DNA from: Talinum fruticosum
Taxonomy: Eukaryota; Streptophyta; Magnoliopsida; Caryophyllales; Talinaceae
DNA: 64,000 nt
Direction: 5' to 3'
NCBI GenBank assembly: GCA_021018815.1
Contig: JAITYX010000063.1
Span: forward strand, 3,702,501 to 3,766,500
Position 1 is the first letter of the stretch. Every line of letters starts with the position of its first letter. The notes below the pieces were generated by a model, which was given only the letters and a program-made list of their open reading frames with translations, was not told where the DNA came from and ran no database searches. Made by a program: the position numbers and the translations under genes. Of this stretch, positions 34,953-45,689 are shown in pieces.

Positions 34953-35935
34953 ATGGCTCAAAACAACGGAGAGTTCGATGAAGGAAGATCTTCCGACGAG
35001 ACCACCAAAATTCAAAGGATCAAATTTCGTGCACTTTGGAAGAAACTCATAGAATGTTTCATTCTAGATCATGATGAAGATGTTTGGGAGATCATACAAC
35101 AAGGAAACTACATCCCCATGAAGACAGAAGAATTTAGACTCATTCCCAAGACTAAGGCGAGTTTACTCAGTGTGAAGCGAGAAGTTCGAAAGAACTTCAA
35201 GGCAATGAATATTCCGATGTGCGCCATTAGCTCGGAAGAATACAATCGAGTATCTCGCCTATGATTCAGCCAAAGAAGTGTGGGACACATTGGTCAACAC
35301 TTATGAAGGCACAAGCCGAGTCGGACAAGCGAAGATCAGCCAATATCTTCGTAAATATGAGCTATTAAGATGGAGCCAGAAGAGAACATCACTCAAATGT
35401 TCATTCGATTTACTGAGATTACCAACAATCTTAAATCTCTGGGTAAGAAGATTTCCCACGAGGAAATGTGCGGAAAGATACTCGAAGTCTACCCAAGAGA
35501 AGATGGGGTCCCAAGGTGACTGCCATAGAGGAGGCTCGGAACCTATCACTTCTAAAGCCAGACGAGCTCATTGGAAAGCTTCTCACTCATGAAATCCACT
35601 GGAAGAGGAGGATGCTAAGGGCGAGCACCAAAAAGAACATAGCGCTAAAAGCTTCGAAACTAGAGAAGCAAATCTGAGTTCCTCCGACTCGAAGAGGATC
35701 CCATGGCACTTATTGCGAAAGGCTTCAAGAGAATGATGAAGCACAAAAGATGGGATAAGAAGCCAAAAGAAGAGTTCTACAGGAAAGACAAAAAGGATAG
35801 GAAAGGTAAATACTCATCCCCTTCAAAGTTTTCTTTGACTAAGAACTCTGGTTGTTTTGAATGTGGCAGCAAGGATCACATAGTCAAAGACTATCCAAAG
35901 AGGATCGGGATAGAAAGAAGAAAAAGGCTATGATG
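34953..35935 (+). pseudogene. SIRE copy 1 gag
   Basis: ATG 34953 (MAQNNGEFDEGRSS) opens a UBN2-type Copia gag. Readable blocks are DEDVWEIIQQGNYIP, SAKEVWDTLVNTYEGTS, ISQYLRKYELL and EEARNLSLLKPDELIGKL, in three alternating frames. A zinc knuckle at about 35853-35897 reads CFECGSKDHIVKDY: the last Cys of CX2CX4HX4C is Tyr. Lys-rich linkers surround it. Frameshifts occur near 35262, 35370 and 35500. It would form the particle shell if intact. Confidence 0.8.
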
Positions 35936-36728
35936 GCCACATGGAGTAACGAGGACTCATTAGAAGATGACGAGGACTCGGATGGCTCAAAGTGTCCGAT
36001 GGCAATCTCGACTCGAAGGCTGGAACGAGTCGGACTCGAGAATAAGACAATAAGGAATCTAATCCTCAAGAGGTAATTGAGTATTTTCTCAAATTCTCAA
36101 AAGTTGATTTGGCTAAGTATATTTTTACTTTGGAAGAAAAGTCCAATTCGACTCTTCTCGTTTCGAGAGAACAACTTGAGTCAATTTCCTCTCGAGAGCA
36201 TATCTTTGAAAAATAAATGGGAAAAGCTGAGACTTACACTCGAGAGAACTCAAGACTAGTGCTCAATCCAATGAGACCGAGTCCGAGTTACTAAGAAAAG
36301 AAAATGAGCGGCTAAAGCAAAAGCTCATTGAGTCTCAAGATTTGGTCTTAAAATTTACTCAAGGTCGGAAAAACCTTGACATGCTCTTAGGATCTCAATG
36401 TGTCTCCTTCAGAAAAGAAGGTCTTGGTTTCAACAAAGAGGAGGAATCCAATTCCTACTCGGAGCTTTTCAAAAGGATTCCGAACTGTAAAGTTCAGGAA
36501 AGCTGAGCATGGTCCCATTCATAAAAATGAAGGGAGGACTAAGCCCAGAGCGGTTTACAAGAAGAAACCATCTTCTCCACTTTCCAAAAGAAAAGTTTTC
36601 AAAAAGAAAGAGATACGGACTCAATTTTCTAAAGAAAAGACTCATAATCAGACTAAACCCAAAGTCATTCAAATCTAGGTTCCGAAAAACCTTCTTCCTC
36701 GGAAAAGACCACGAGTAAAGAGTGTTAC

Positions 36729-39700
36729 TTGGGTTCGTTAGAGGGAGTGAGAAGGGTTAGATTGTCTCTGTTTTGCGGGTCACTCGGAAGAGATCAAAAG
36801 GACATTGGTACCTTGACAAGTGGATGTTCACGTCACATGTCGGGAGATTCAAGACTCTTTTACGAGTTAAAAAATATAAAGGAGGAAAAGTCACTTTTGG
36901 GGATAACAGCAAAGGCAAGATAGTTGGGATATGCAAGATTGGAAAGGGAAGTAATCTGGTCGGCCTAGTTTACCTTGTCAAAGGATTAAAGTACAACCTG
37001 CTTAGCATCTCTCAACTGTGCGATAAAGGTCAAGAGGTAAGATTCACTCGGACTAGCTGTTACATTTCTGATGTTACCACCAAGGAGATCAAACTATCCG
37101 AGTAAAAGATCAGGTGACACTTATATTATTCCTCTTTCGACCCGAGTCAGAATTTATCTTATTTAAAAGCATCTCTTCATGATGACTCATGAACATGGCA
37201 TCATAGATTAGGCCATATTAGCATGCATACTATCAAGAAATTGGCATCTCATAGTCCGGTTAGGGGTTTACCTAAGCTGTGCTTTTGAGAAAGATAAAGA
37301 TTGTGAAGCATGCACAAGAGGTAAGCAAATCGGATCTTCATTCAAATCTCTGAAGACAGTTTCCACATCCAAAGTGCTTGAGCTGCTACATATGGATTTA
37401 TGTGGTGAAATCCGTGTTAAGAGCCTCGGAGGTAAATCATATGTATTTGTTATTATTGATTATTATTCACAGTTTACTCGGGTGTGTTTTCTTAAGCACA
37501 AAAATGAAGCATTCAAGGAGTTCGAGCAAGCTCTGCAGAAAAATCCAAGTTGAGTCTCAAACTCAGATTCGAGAGAATCGGAACCGACCATGGAAGAGAG
37601 TTTGACTACTCGGAATTCTTAGAGTTTTGCGACAAGAATGGTATCTCTCACAACTTCTCAGCACCCGAACTCCTCAACAAAATGGAGTTATGGAGAGAAA
37701 GAACAGAACTCTTGAAGAAATAGCAAGGACAATAATAATTGAGCACAACTTACCTTACTATTTACAGGTCGAGGCGATCAACACGGCCAACTATACTTTG
37801 AACAGATGCCTCATCGGACACATATTGAAGAAAACACCTTATGAGCTCTACAAAGGGAAGAAACCAAATATTTCCTATTTCAAACCATTTGGATGTAGTG
37901 TTTTGTTCACAACAATGGTAAGGATCACCTGACCAAGTTTGATGCTCGGTCGAGATGAAGGTATTTTTCCGGGTTATTCATCCCATAGTAAAGCTTATCG
38001 CATTTTAAATAAGAAAACTAACAAAGTGGAAAAAAGTATCCACGTTGTGTTTGATGAGCTTGAACGGGAAAAGCCAAGTAAGTCTTCATACTCGGATCTA
38101 AAGCTCAGCAGAGATGACGATAATAATGAACATGAATCTGCCAAGATTCAAACTCAACCGGCTCGAGAATGAAGTCACTCATAACAAAGTGACTCGAGAA
38201 TGAGACAATTCAAGAGCTCGCCCAGAATCGTTGAAGAACAAACTGATCACTCGGACCAAGCTTCGAAGATCAAGCGGTTCAACCTACAAATCTGGTGAAT
38301 CGGAGAACAGGTAGAGCTTTCAAGTTCACTTCTAGTTACCCACTAGAAAACATATTATCCGATATCAACAGTGGGGTAAGAACTCGTTCCTCTCTTCAAA
38401 ATCTATGTGCATTCACTGCATTCATTTCATTAATCGAATCCGGAAATGCACTAGAGGCCCTAAATGAACCTAAATGGGTAGAGGCCATGCAAGAGGAACT
38501 CAATCAATTCGACAGAAACCAAGTCCGGACTTTGACCAAACAACCTTTTGACCACCCAGTCATAGGAACCAAATGGGTTTTCAAGAACAAACTGGATGAA
38601 GGTGGGTTGGTTGTCGAAACAAGGCTAGATTTGTGGCTCAAGGTTACAATCAAGAAGAAGGGATTGATTGTGGGGAAACCTTTGCACTTGTTGCGGAATT
38701 GAAGCGATTAGAATATTGTTGGCATTTGCATCCGGCATGTGTATTAAATTATATCAAATGGATGTTAAGTGTGCATTTCTCAATGGTTTTATTGAAGAGG
38801 AAGTCTATGTCGAGCAGCCTCCTGGTTTTGAAAACTCAGAATTTCCAGATTATGTTTTCAAACTTCAAAAAGCTCTTTATGGTCTTAAACAAGCTCTCCG
38901 AGCCTAGTATGAAAGACTGAGCAATTTCTTGGTTCAAAATGATTTTAGAAGAGGTCGGATCGATAAGACTCTCTTTATAAAAACCAAAGGGAAAGATTTC
39001 CTTATTGTTCAAATCTATATTGATGATATAATCTTTGGAGCAACTAATGAAATTACGTGTCGAGAATTTTCCGAGTTAATGAGTCGGGAATTTCAAATGA
39101 GTATGATGGGAGAACTCAATTTCTTCCTTGGTCTACAAATTAAACAAGACAAATATGGAATCTATGTCCATCAATCAAAGTATACCAAGGAGCTGCTGAA
39201 GAAATACAAACTCCAAGATGCAAAGCACGCATCTACACCCATGACCAGCAGATATAAAACTTGACTCGGACGAGAAAGGTAAAGCAATAGATCGAAGCTC
39301 TATCGAGGTATGATTGGATCTTTGCTATATCTTACTTCCAGCCGACCGGATATAATGTTCGAGTGTATGTTTATGCGCAAGATTCCAAGCTAATCCAAAA
39401 GAATCACATCTCATCTGCGGTAAAGAGAATATTCGAGATATCTTACAGGAACTCGGAACTTAGGTCAATGATACTCAAGAGACTCAGAACTAACCCTCAC
39501 TTGGATACTCGGATGCGGATTACGCTGGGTACAAAGATGATAGAAAGAGCACTTCAGGAGCATGCCAGTTTCGGGTCAATCCTTAATATCCCGGCACTCA
39601 AAGAAGCAAAACTTAGTAGCTCTATCAACTACCGAAGCTGAGTATATTGCAGCCGGAGCATGCTTGTGCTCAGATTTTATGGATCAAGCAATACTTGAGA

Positions 39701-39961
39701 GATCCGGGACTTTCTTTCAAATCGGTTCCAATCAAGTGCGATAATCAAAGTGCAATCAGCATCATCAAAAATCCGGTTCAGCACTCAAAAACAAAACACA
39801 TTGAGGTCGGGTATCATTTCTTAAGAGACCATTTTGAGAAACGTGATATTGAACTTGAGTTCATTCCTACTAATCTTCAATTAGCTGATATCTTTACTAA
39901 GCCTCTTGGTGAAGATCGGTTTTGTTTTATTCGGAATGAGCTTGGTATGTTAAATGCATAA
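36729..39961 (+). pseudogene. SIRE copy 1 pol (protease, integrase, RT, RNase H)
   Basis: The protease block is near 36806 (SGCSRHMSGD, with another frame giving a broken WYLD). A pre-integrase region holds GLKYNLLSISQLCDKG. The integrase has TPQQNGVMERKNRTLEEIAR and NTANYTLNRCLI. The RT has [15 protein letters not shown], the YIDDIIFGAT active-site block and MSMMGELNFFLGLQIKQD. RNase H has STTEAEYIAAGA, NQSAISIIKNP, KTKHIEVGYHFLRD and LADIFTKPLGEDR, with a TAA at 39959-39961. The usual APRAWYE reads ARA-stop-YE at 38908 (TAG where copy 2 keeps TGG). Frame changes recur about every 200-400 bp, so this is a dead copy. The Lys-rich region at 36400-36700 links it to gag. Confidence 0.85.
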
Positions 39962-40609
39962 TCGTGTGCTTTCTTATGTGAAATTATTCATTGCATGATT
40001 ATGAGTTATGTGCGTTCAAATCATTAATAACCATTAGTTCGAGTTGATTAAAGTGATACTGAGCCGATAGTTATTATTTGTGTGAAGTTTCGAGGCACTC
40101 GGAAAACTTACTGAATCGGACTCAGATTTTTTAAAAAAATGGACATCAAATCTCCGGAATCATCTCTAGATAAGTGGAGAATTTCAGAATTTATTTTCAA
40201 ATTTTTCTCTCGCAAGCTGTGATCAAACGCTAGTCGTTGGTTTTCCAACCGATAAAATCCTAACCGTTGAAGAAGAGAACCGTCACACCGGTCTAAGGTG
40301 ACTGATGGACAAGCTGAGTCGAACGGATATATAACGTCGAGTTGAAGGACGTTTATTTTTTTATAAAAAGCGCCTATTCACCTTCGTCTCGTTACTTTAC
40401 ATTTACTCTCTCTCTCGAAAACGAAACTTCTCGCGCAAGCTCTCTACGTCTACAGTGATCTCTGGACATTTTCAAGCAACGTGAAGTTCCTCTCAAATAA
40501 GCTCAGCTGCTCTCAACTCCTTCTTCTACTCCTTTTCTTTCACTCTCGGTGACCTACTCTCTTCTACTCTCTTTTTCTCAAAGTTTCACTTCTCTCTACT
40601 CTTTACAAA

Positions 40610-41922
40610 ATGCCTAAGAGAGGTAATCATCCCGACTTTCTTGGCTCTTCCTCTAAGAAGCCACGCACAAAAAGCCAAGAAGGCTCATCTTCTTCTAAAC
40701 CGGTTGTCACCCGAGCATCTTACGCTGGACGACAAGTTCTTTCCAACCACAAAATTCTCGTGGTTGCCTCACATCCAAACCACCGGTGTTTATAATTTTC
40801 TTTGTTTCGGTGAGTTCATTTATCCCGAACTCGTTTACGAGTTTTATACCCACCTCACTAGCTCCGAAGGTATTCTAACCTCCGGGGTTCGAGAACATTA
40901 CCGTTCGCATAAACACCTCTCTCCTCCATCGTCTCGTTCAAGGTTTCCTCTCTTTTCTTGAACAGCAACCCCATTCCTTTCACTGAAGTCGCTGATGACT
41001 TCTTTGAAAAATTTGCCAAAGAGTTCCCTGAGTCACGGAAAAATTTTTCGGTGACTCGGTAGAATTCGAAGCACGCCTTACGTGCTTCCTGCTGATGAGA
41101 ACCTTTTTCTCTCGGCAGTCCAGCAAGGAGAACCCCAACTCCAAGCACTTAAAAGCTCTTTTTGACATTCTTGAGGGCTATGAAGTAGACCTCTTCCCCT
41201 CTATCATTGGGCGGATGGCAGTTGTGCCGGCTCGGCTCCAAAATAAGAAGAACACCCCTCTTCCCTTTGGTGCTCTTCTCACCCTAGTTTTCAAACAATT
41301 CAAAGTTCCTCTCCCTCGGATCCAAACGCTGTTTACGAGGCTGCCGTTGTTGTCGGCAAAAGGAACTTCAGGGGATACGGGTATCGGGAAACTCAACCTG
41401 GTATCTGGGTACATAACTCGGAGCCGAGGCCTCCTTCTCCGCCTCGGACTCGAAAGAAACCCCTCTCTCTCTCCTGCCCCACCTGGTGGTGCTTCCACCT
41501 CAGGTGCCTCTAAGTCTCTCTCCTCCATTTTGTCCTCCGCTTTCTTGGACAAAATAAATTCTGTGTCCTCGGATTTCAAGGACATGCTCCGGTCATTCAA
41601 GACTGTCTATCGGTCTATGGCCATCAACCAAAAACAGCCCAATCTCGGATCCGAGAAGCGAGCAAACGGTGCTCCTTGAGATGAAGGCTCAGTGAAAGAG
41701 CAGAAGGAGCCGATCGAGCTCCTCCAGGAGAGAAGGTCCAAGGCGGCTCGGGACCATGGCGACTCGGACACATCCGAAGCGTCCTCGAGCACGGCCATGA
41801 CCCCCTCAAAGCGGGGAGAACGGAGAAGAAGAACAAGTAGAAGTAGCCGCGAGAGGAGCTGCGGCGAGGCAGCTCCTTACGGGCAAGGGGAGCAGCAAAA
41901 GAAGAAGAAGGAGGGCCGGTGA
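40610..41922 (+). pseudogene. Extra ORF 3' of pol in SIRE copy 1 (plant transposon-protein-like)
   Basis: The ORF lies 0.65 kb after pol and 0.75 kb before the 3' LTR. It starts MPKRGNHPDFLGSSSKKPRT (basic, Ser-rich) at 40610. After a frame change near 40720 it has DDKFFPTTKFSWLPHI, GVYNFLCFGEFIYPELVYEF and SSEGILTSGV, and later KALFDILEGYEVDLFPSII and LQNKKNTPLPFGALLTLVFK. The LPFGALLT..F pattern resembles the uncharacterised putative plant transposon protein domain (Transposase_32 in Pfam, from memory). A Ser- and charge-rich tail follows. No signal peptide or transmembrane stretch typical of an env-like protein was seen. Copy 2 keeps the same ORF. Function is unknown. Confidence 0.65.
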
Positions 41923-42663
41923 GGGTCAAAAGCTCCTCAAGCTCGACTTGAAGTACTCGGCTCGGACAGCGATCCGGGTGAGTCGAAAACCTTGCTTGCT
42001 CCAGGAAAAATTGCAGCGAGTCGGCCTGAGCGGACCCCTCCAGGCTACCAAGGTCCACGGGGAGGAACCTCTAGATCCTCTCGTTCTAGGTCGACCACTC
42101 GAGGCCGAGCCTTTGACGGCCATCACGGTTCTCCCTCCGCCGCACTCAAGCACATCATCAAGATCCTACCGAGCGCCGGCGTACCTCTTGCCCTTCCTCT
42201 TCCATCGAGACAACCCCCTCTCCTTCTTAGGCGAGACACCATGCACTTGTGTCACAATTCCACGATCTGCCAGATTCTTCTTCTTCCTGAAAATTTCTTT
42301 CTCTTTTACTTATTTTTTTGGTTGTCCGGACATCAAATATGTACTCACTGTTGTATTCTTCCCATTTTTGTTTTTGCTAAAAGGCAAGGGGAGAATATAG
42401 ATAGAAAAATTTGTTATCTTGTTTAGGGGAGTTTCTCTCTCTCTTTATATGAATTTCTTTCTTCAATGAATTAATGCTTTCTCTTCAAATTCTCCGAGTT
42501 CATTTCTGAATTAGCATCATTTCATTTGATGAGTATCTATTCTTTATGATCCGATACTTTAAGCTTGCATTACTTGTCTTATTTTCTGCGTAAGTATTCA
42601 AAAAAAAAAAACAGATCTTTATCACTTACAAAAGTTTCTGTCTAAGTATGGAATGCCTTTCAT

Positions 42664-42676
42664 CAAAAGGGGAGAT
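42664..42676 (+). promoter_or_regulatory. SIRE copy 1 polypurine tract
   Basis: CAAAAGGGGAGAT immediately before the 3' LTR start TGAAGACTC. It primes plus-strand DNA synthesis in LTR elements. Confidence 0.75.
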
Positions 42677-44278
42677 TGAAGACTCACACCTTACTCCACA
42701 CATTTACGAGTTCTATCAAAGGAATCGAGTACAAGAACTTCTCACTTATAGAGTTTTGATTCCAAGGCATTCTCTGTACCTTAGAAACTTTTCTAAGTGA
42801 TATAGTATTTTCTCTAAGTGATATGGCATTTACCTCATGAATTTTTGCTTGTCTCTAAGTGACTCGGAAAATAGATATGCACTCACGTTGTCTCACTCGG
42901 TTCCGAGTCCCTCATCACTTAGAATTATCGCATGTTGAAATGACTAGTATTTCGCTTAATCGCACTCAGGTCTAACTTCATGTTATAAGTCTCATTCTAT
43001 TATAGTCGGCGCTTCTAGTCCGAACTATGATTAGTCTAGATCAAGTTTATTTCACTTTGATGTTCTTTATATAACTTGATTCTCGCTTAGACTAACTCGG
43101 ATGGAATTTTGAGTTTTATGGATATTAAACTCGAAAATTCCATTCCTTTCCGACTCGAGATAATGGGTCACTTATTTATCTTAATTATTTTATTATCCGT
43201 GTCTAATCTTGGACCAAAGTATTTTATACTTTGAGAACCAATTTGTTTTACTTTTGTAGGTTATTCAAACGAGGATACACTTTTTGAAATACAAAAGTAA
43301 CCGAGCTTCAAAACGTCAAATCACCGGCGAGACATGGCTTTTCCCATTCTACGACCTAGCCCGAGAAAATTGTGTCGAGTGCTGTATGTTTCCAAATCCG
43401 GAAAAGCTGAAATGCCAAGCTTAACGGTGGTTTCCACCTTATCTTTCAAGACACCGCCGAGTGGTTTTGGGACTTCCAAAGAAGTTAAGAACCGTTGTCC
43501 AACGTTCATATTTCAACGGATATTTTCTAAGTGACTCACAAAGTCCTTAACAACGGTCACAAGGGACTTCCGGTCGGAAGATGGAGATAACGGCTACTCT
43601 GCTCGGTCATCTATAAAAGGAAGCCAACTCTCAAGACTTGAAGATTGCCGAACCTATTGTTAATACATATACTTGAGCAAAGTTGTTGTATTTATTCTCA
43701 ATCTTCTACTTACAACTCCCACTCTGTAATTCATTATATTCGAGTTGTAAGGTCTTGTACTTTGTTACAAACACTCTCTTCTTACTTCCTAAGTAAGGTC
43801 CCTTGGCTGAGTTGTAAGGGTTAACTCAGCTCGGTTGTCCCTAGCTGTAAGGGTGATCTCGGATAGGAAGTACTAGATCGAGATAAGGGAATTTCGAGTC
43901 TAGGAAAAACTTGTAAGGAGTTGTTTAAGGGAACAACTCGGGTTCGATCAGTTCATTGTATTTTGTGGAGTCAAAATAGTGGATTTGACTTCTGTTGGAT
44001 TAGCACGGTCCGTGGTTTTACGCCCGAGGAGGGTTTCCACGTACTTTACGTGTTTGCACTTTTTGAGTACATTCTAGGCTCGGAGCAGTTGAAAGCTTCG
44101 GCTTTATCCGCTTCTTTCTTCCTCACTTGCTATTCCGAGTTCATACTTTTCGACCTCATTCGGACTCGGAATCTGTTTTTATCCGTCTTCACGCTCAAAA
44201 GAGTTTGATTTTTAGAAAAATCTTCCATCACCCTATTCACCCCCTCTAGGGTGACTTACTCTCCCGAGCAAACCTTCA
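42677..44278 (+). repeat. SIRE copy 1, 3' LTR
   Basis: 1,602 bp, ending GAGCAAACCTTCA, then target duplication TACTT. It is collinear with the 5' LTR. Confidence 0.92.
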
Positions 44279-44283
44279 TACTT

Positions 44284-44440
44284 TGTTTACTATAAAATTT
44301 TAGATTTTAGAGGATTTGATATAATTTATTTTGATAGGTATGGTTGGAATGAAAATGAGGTAGAAGGTGAAGATAATGAGAAAGAGCAAGAAGAAGAGGA
44401 AAATGAAGATGAAGATGAAGAACATAATCTGTGTTTGTAA
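44284..44440 (+). pseudogene. C-terminal remnant of the CACTA copy 2 transposase
   Basis: After an acceptor-like TTTTGATAG, the frame encodes YGWNENEVEGEDNEKEQEEE and a further acidic run up to the stop at 44438-44440. This is the acidic tail seen at the end of the TNP2-like genes of copies 1 and 3. The rest of the gene is deleted. Confidence 0.55.
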
Positions 44441-44934
44441 ATAATGTAATACTCTTGTTTTTTTTTTCAATTAGTTTTTATGGATGTTGGCGAATTGAAG
44501 TTGGATTATTTATGACTTTTGTGTTTGTATATGATTTTTGTGTTTGAATTGAAGTTGAATTTGAGGTTGTTATGCTGCTCGATTATTTGAATTTGTATTT
44601 CGTTCAAGATTTTTGTATTAAACACTCAAAAATACAGAAAATTGTTAATATTGTTTTAAAAAATTGGCGATGAATTAGCGACGGAATTCTACGATTTCGT
44701 CATCGATTAGCAATGGATTAGCGACGAAATTTGATTTCGTCACTAATCCAATCACCAACGGAACAAGAAATTCCGTCGCTAATTCGAATAGGGACGGAAT
44801 CAAATTCCGTCGCTAATCGGCGATGGAATCGCGAACTCCGTCGCCAATTTTTAGCAACGCGAAAATCAGCGACGAAAAAAATTCTGTCGCTAAATTAGGT
44901 TTTTCCATCGCTATATGACAATTTTCTAGTAGTG

Positions 44935-45092
44935 TGCTTGAAGGTTGGTTAGGAGGTTTGTTTGTTTGTGTGTGGCTCTCGATCCTAACAAGCTGGTATA
45001 AGAGCTATAAGGCTAGTTAGGTGGTCACATCAAACATGGAGCGTAAAAGGCTAAAATTGAGAGATTTAATGGAAAAGATTTTGTGTTCTACA
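44935..45092 (+). mobile_element. Tork-type Copia fragment, copy A (LTR end, primer site, gag start)
   Basis: It continues the sequence interrupted at 32471: the end of an LTR (CTCGATCCTAACA), then TGGTATAAGAGC (primer site) and the gag start ATG 45036 (MERK). A one-base loss in the A-run shifts the frame relative to copy B (50462). CACTA copy 3 interrupts it at 45093. The match to 50373-50512 is almost complete. Confidence 0.8.
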
Positions 45093-45689
45093 CACTACTA
45101 GAAAACTCACGAATAGCGACGGAATTTTGAAATTAGCGACGGAACACATCCGTCGCTATTTACCGAGTCGTTAAAAATCAGCGACGGAACAACAACGGGA
45201 CCGCATTCCGTAGTCTGCTCCGGTCGGCGACGGAAATGTGTATTCCGTCACCGAAATCAACAATGGAAGATCACGTTCTGTCACTTATTTCCGTCGCTAA
45301 CATCACGAAATCCGTCGTTGATGTCATGAAATCCGTTGCTAATCTGTCGCTATTCCGTCGCTCTTTGACCCGAAATCGGCAATATTTTTTCCTATTTTTT
45401 GGCAACCTTATACCAAAAAATGTGAAGGGATATACAAATCCAGCATTCATATATGTCACAATTAAATTTGACATTTACATATGCCACAACGTACAATACA
45501 TACAAGGCGTTCCTCTAAGTTGGATATACAAATCCAACATACAATTCACAACCATAAACAATCCAAACACATTTAGAACCACTTCACAAGTTCACAAAAA
45601 TAACCATACAAAAGTTCACAAACAACCATAAACACATAATCCAAAAGTTCGCAAATTGTTCACCGATAAACGCAAGTTCCGATCATAAT

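Larger units (their letters stand above)
33284..44278 (+). mobile_element. SIRE-type Ty1/Copia retrotransposon, full-length, copy 1
   Basis: LTRs 33284-34893 and 42677-44278 are flanked by a TACTT target duplication (33279-33283 and 44279-44283). The primer site TTGGTATCGAGCC follows the 5' LTR, and the purine tract CAAAAGGGGAGAT precedes the 3' LTR. Internal order is gag, protease, integrase, reverse transcriptase, RNase H (the Copia order), then an extra ORF. The lineage call rests on the long LTRs, the long 3' region and the RT words [19 protein letters not shown] and ALYGLKQA. Many frameshifts and stops make it inactive. Total length is 10,995 bp. It sits inside CACTA copy 2. Confidence 0.92.
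32472..44934 (+). mobile_element. CACTA copy 2, internally deleted and interrupted by a SIRE Copia
   Basis: The ends are CACTACTACAAAAACG (32472) and TTTTCTAGTAGTG (44934), with TGC on both sides (32469-32471 and 44935-44937). The paralogous sequence at about 50355-50375 shows the uninterrupted site TTTGTGGTTGCTTGAAGG. Without the Copia insert the element is only about 1.46 kb: a 5' part with TTAGCGACGGAA repeats and a CCG-rich leader ending in a TAG|GTATGC donor, and a 3' part starting at an acceptor-like TTGATAG with an acidic transposase tail. That is a deletion derivative comparable to dSpm, needing a transposase in trans. Confidence 0.9.

Noticed and set aside
41178..42153. Long antisense frames opposite the SIRE extra ORF
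   Set aside because: Shadows of the plus-strand coding; the plus strand holds the conserved blocks shared with copy 2.
44338..44440. Acidic ORF at 44.3 kb as an independent gene
   Set aside because: It sits at the 3' end of CACTA copy 2 and matches the acidic tail of the TNP2-like genes.
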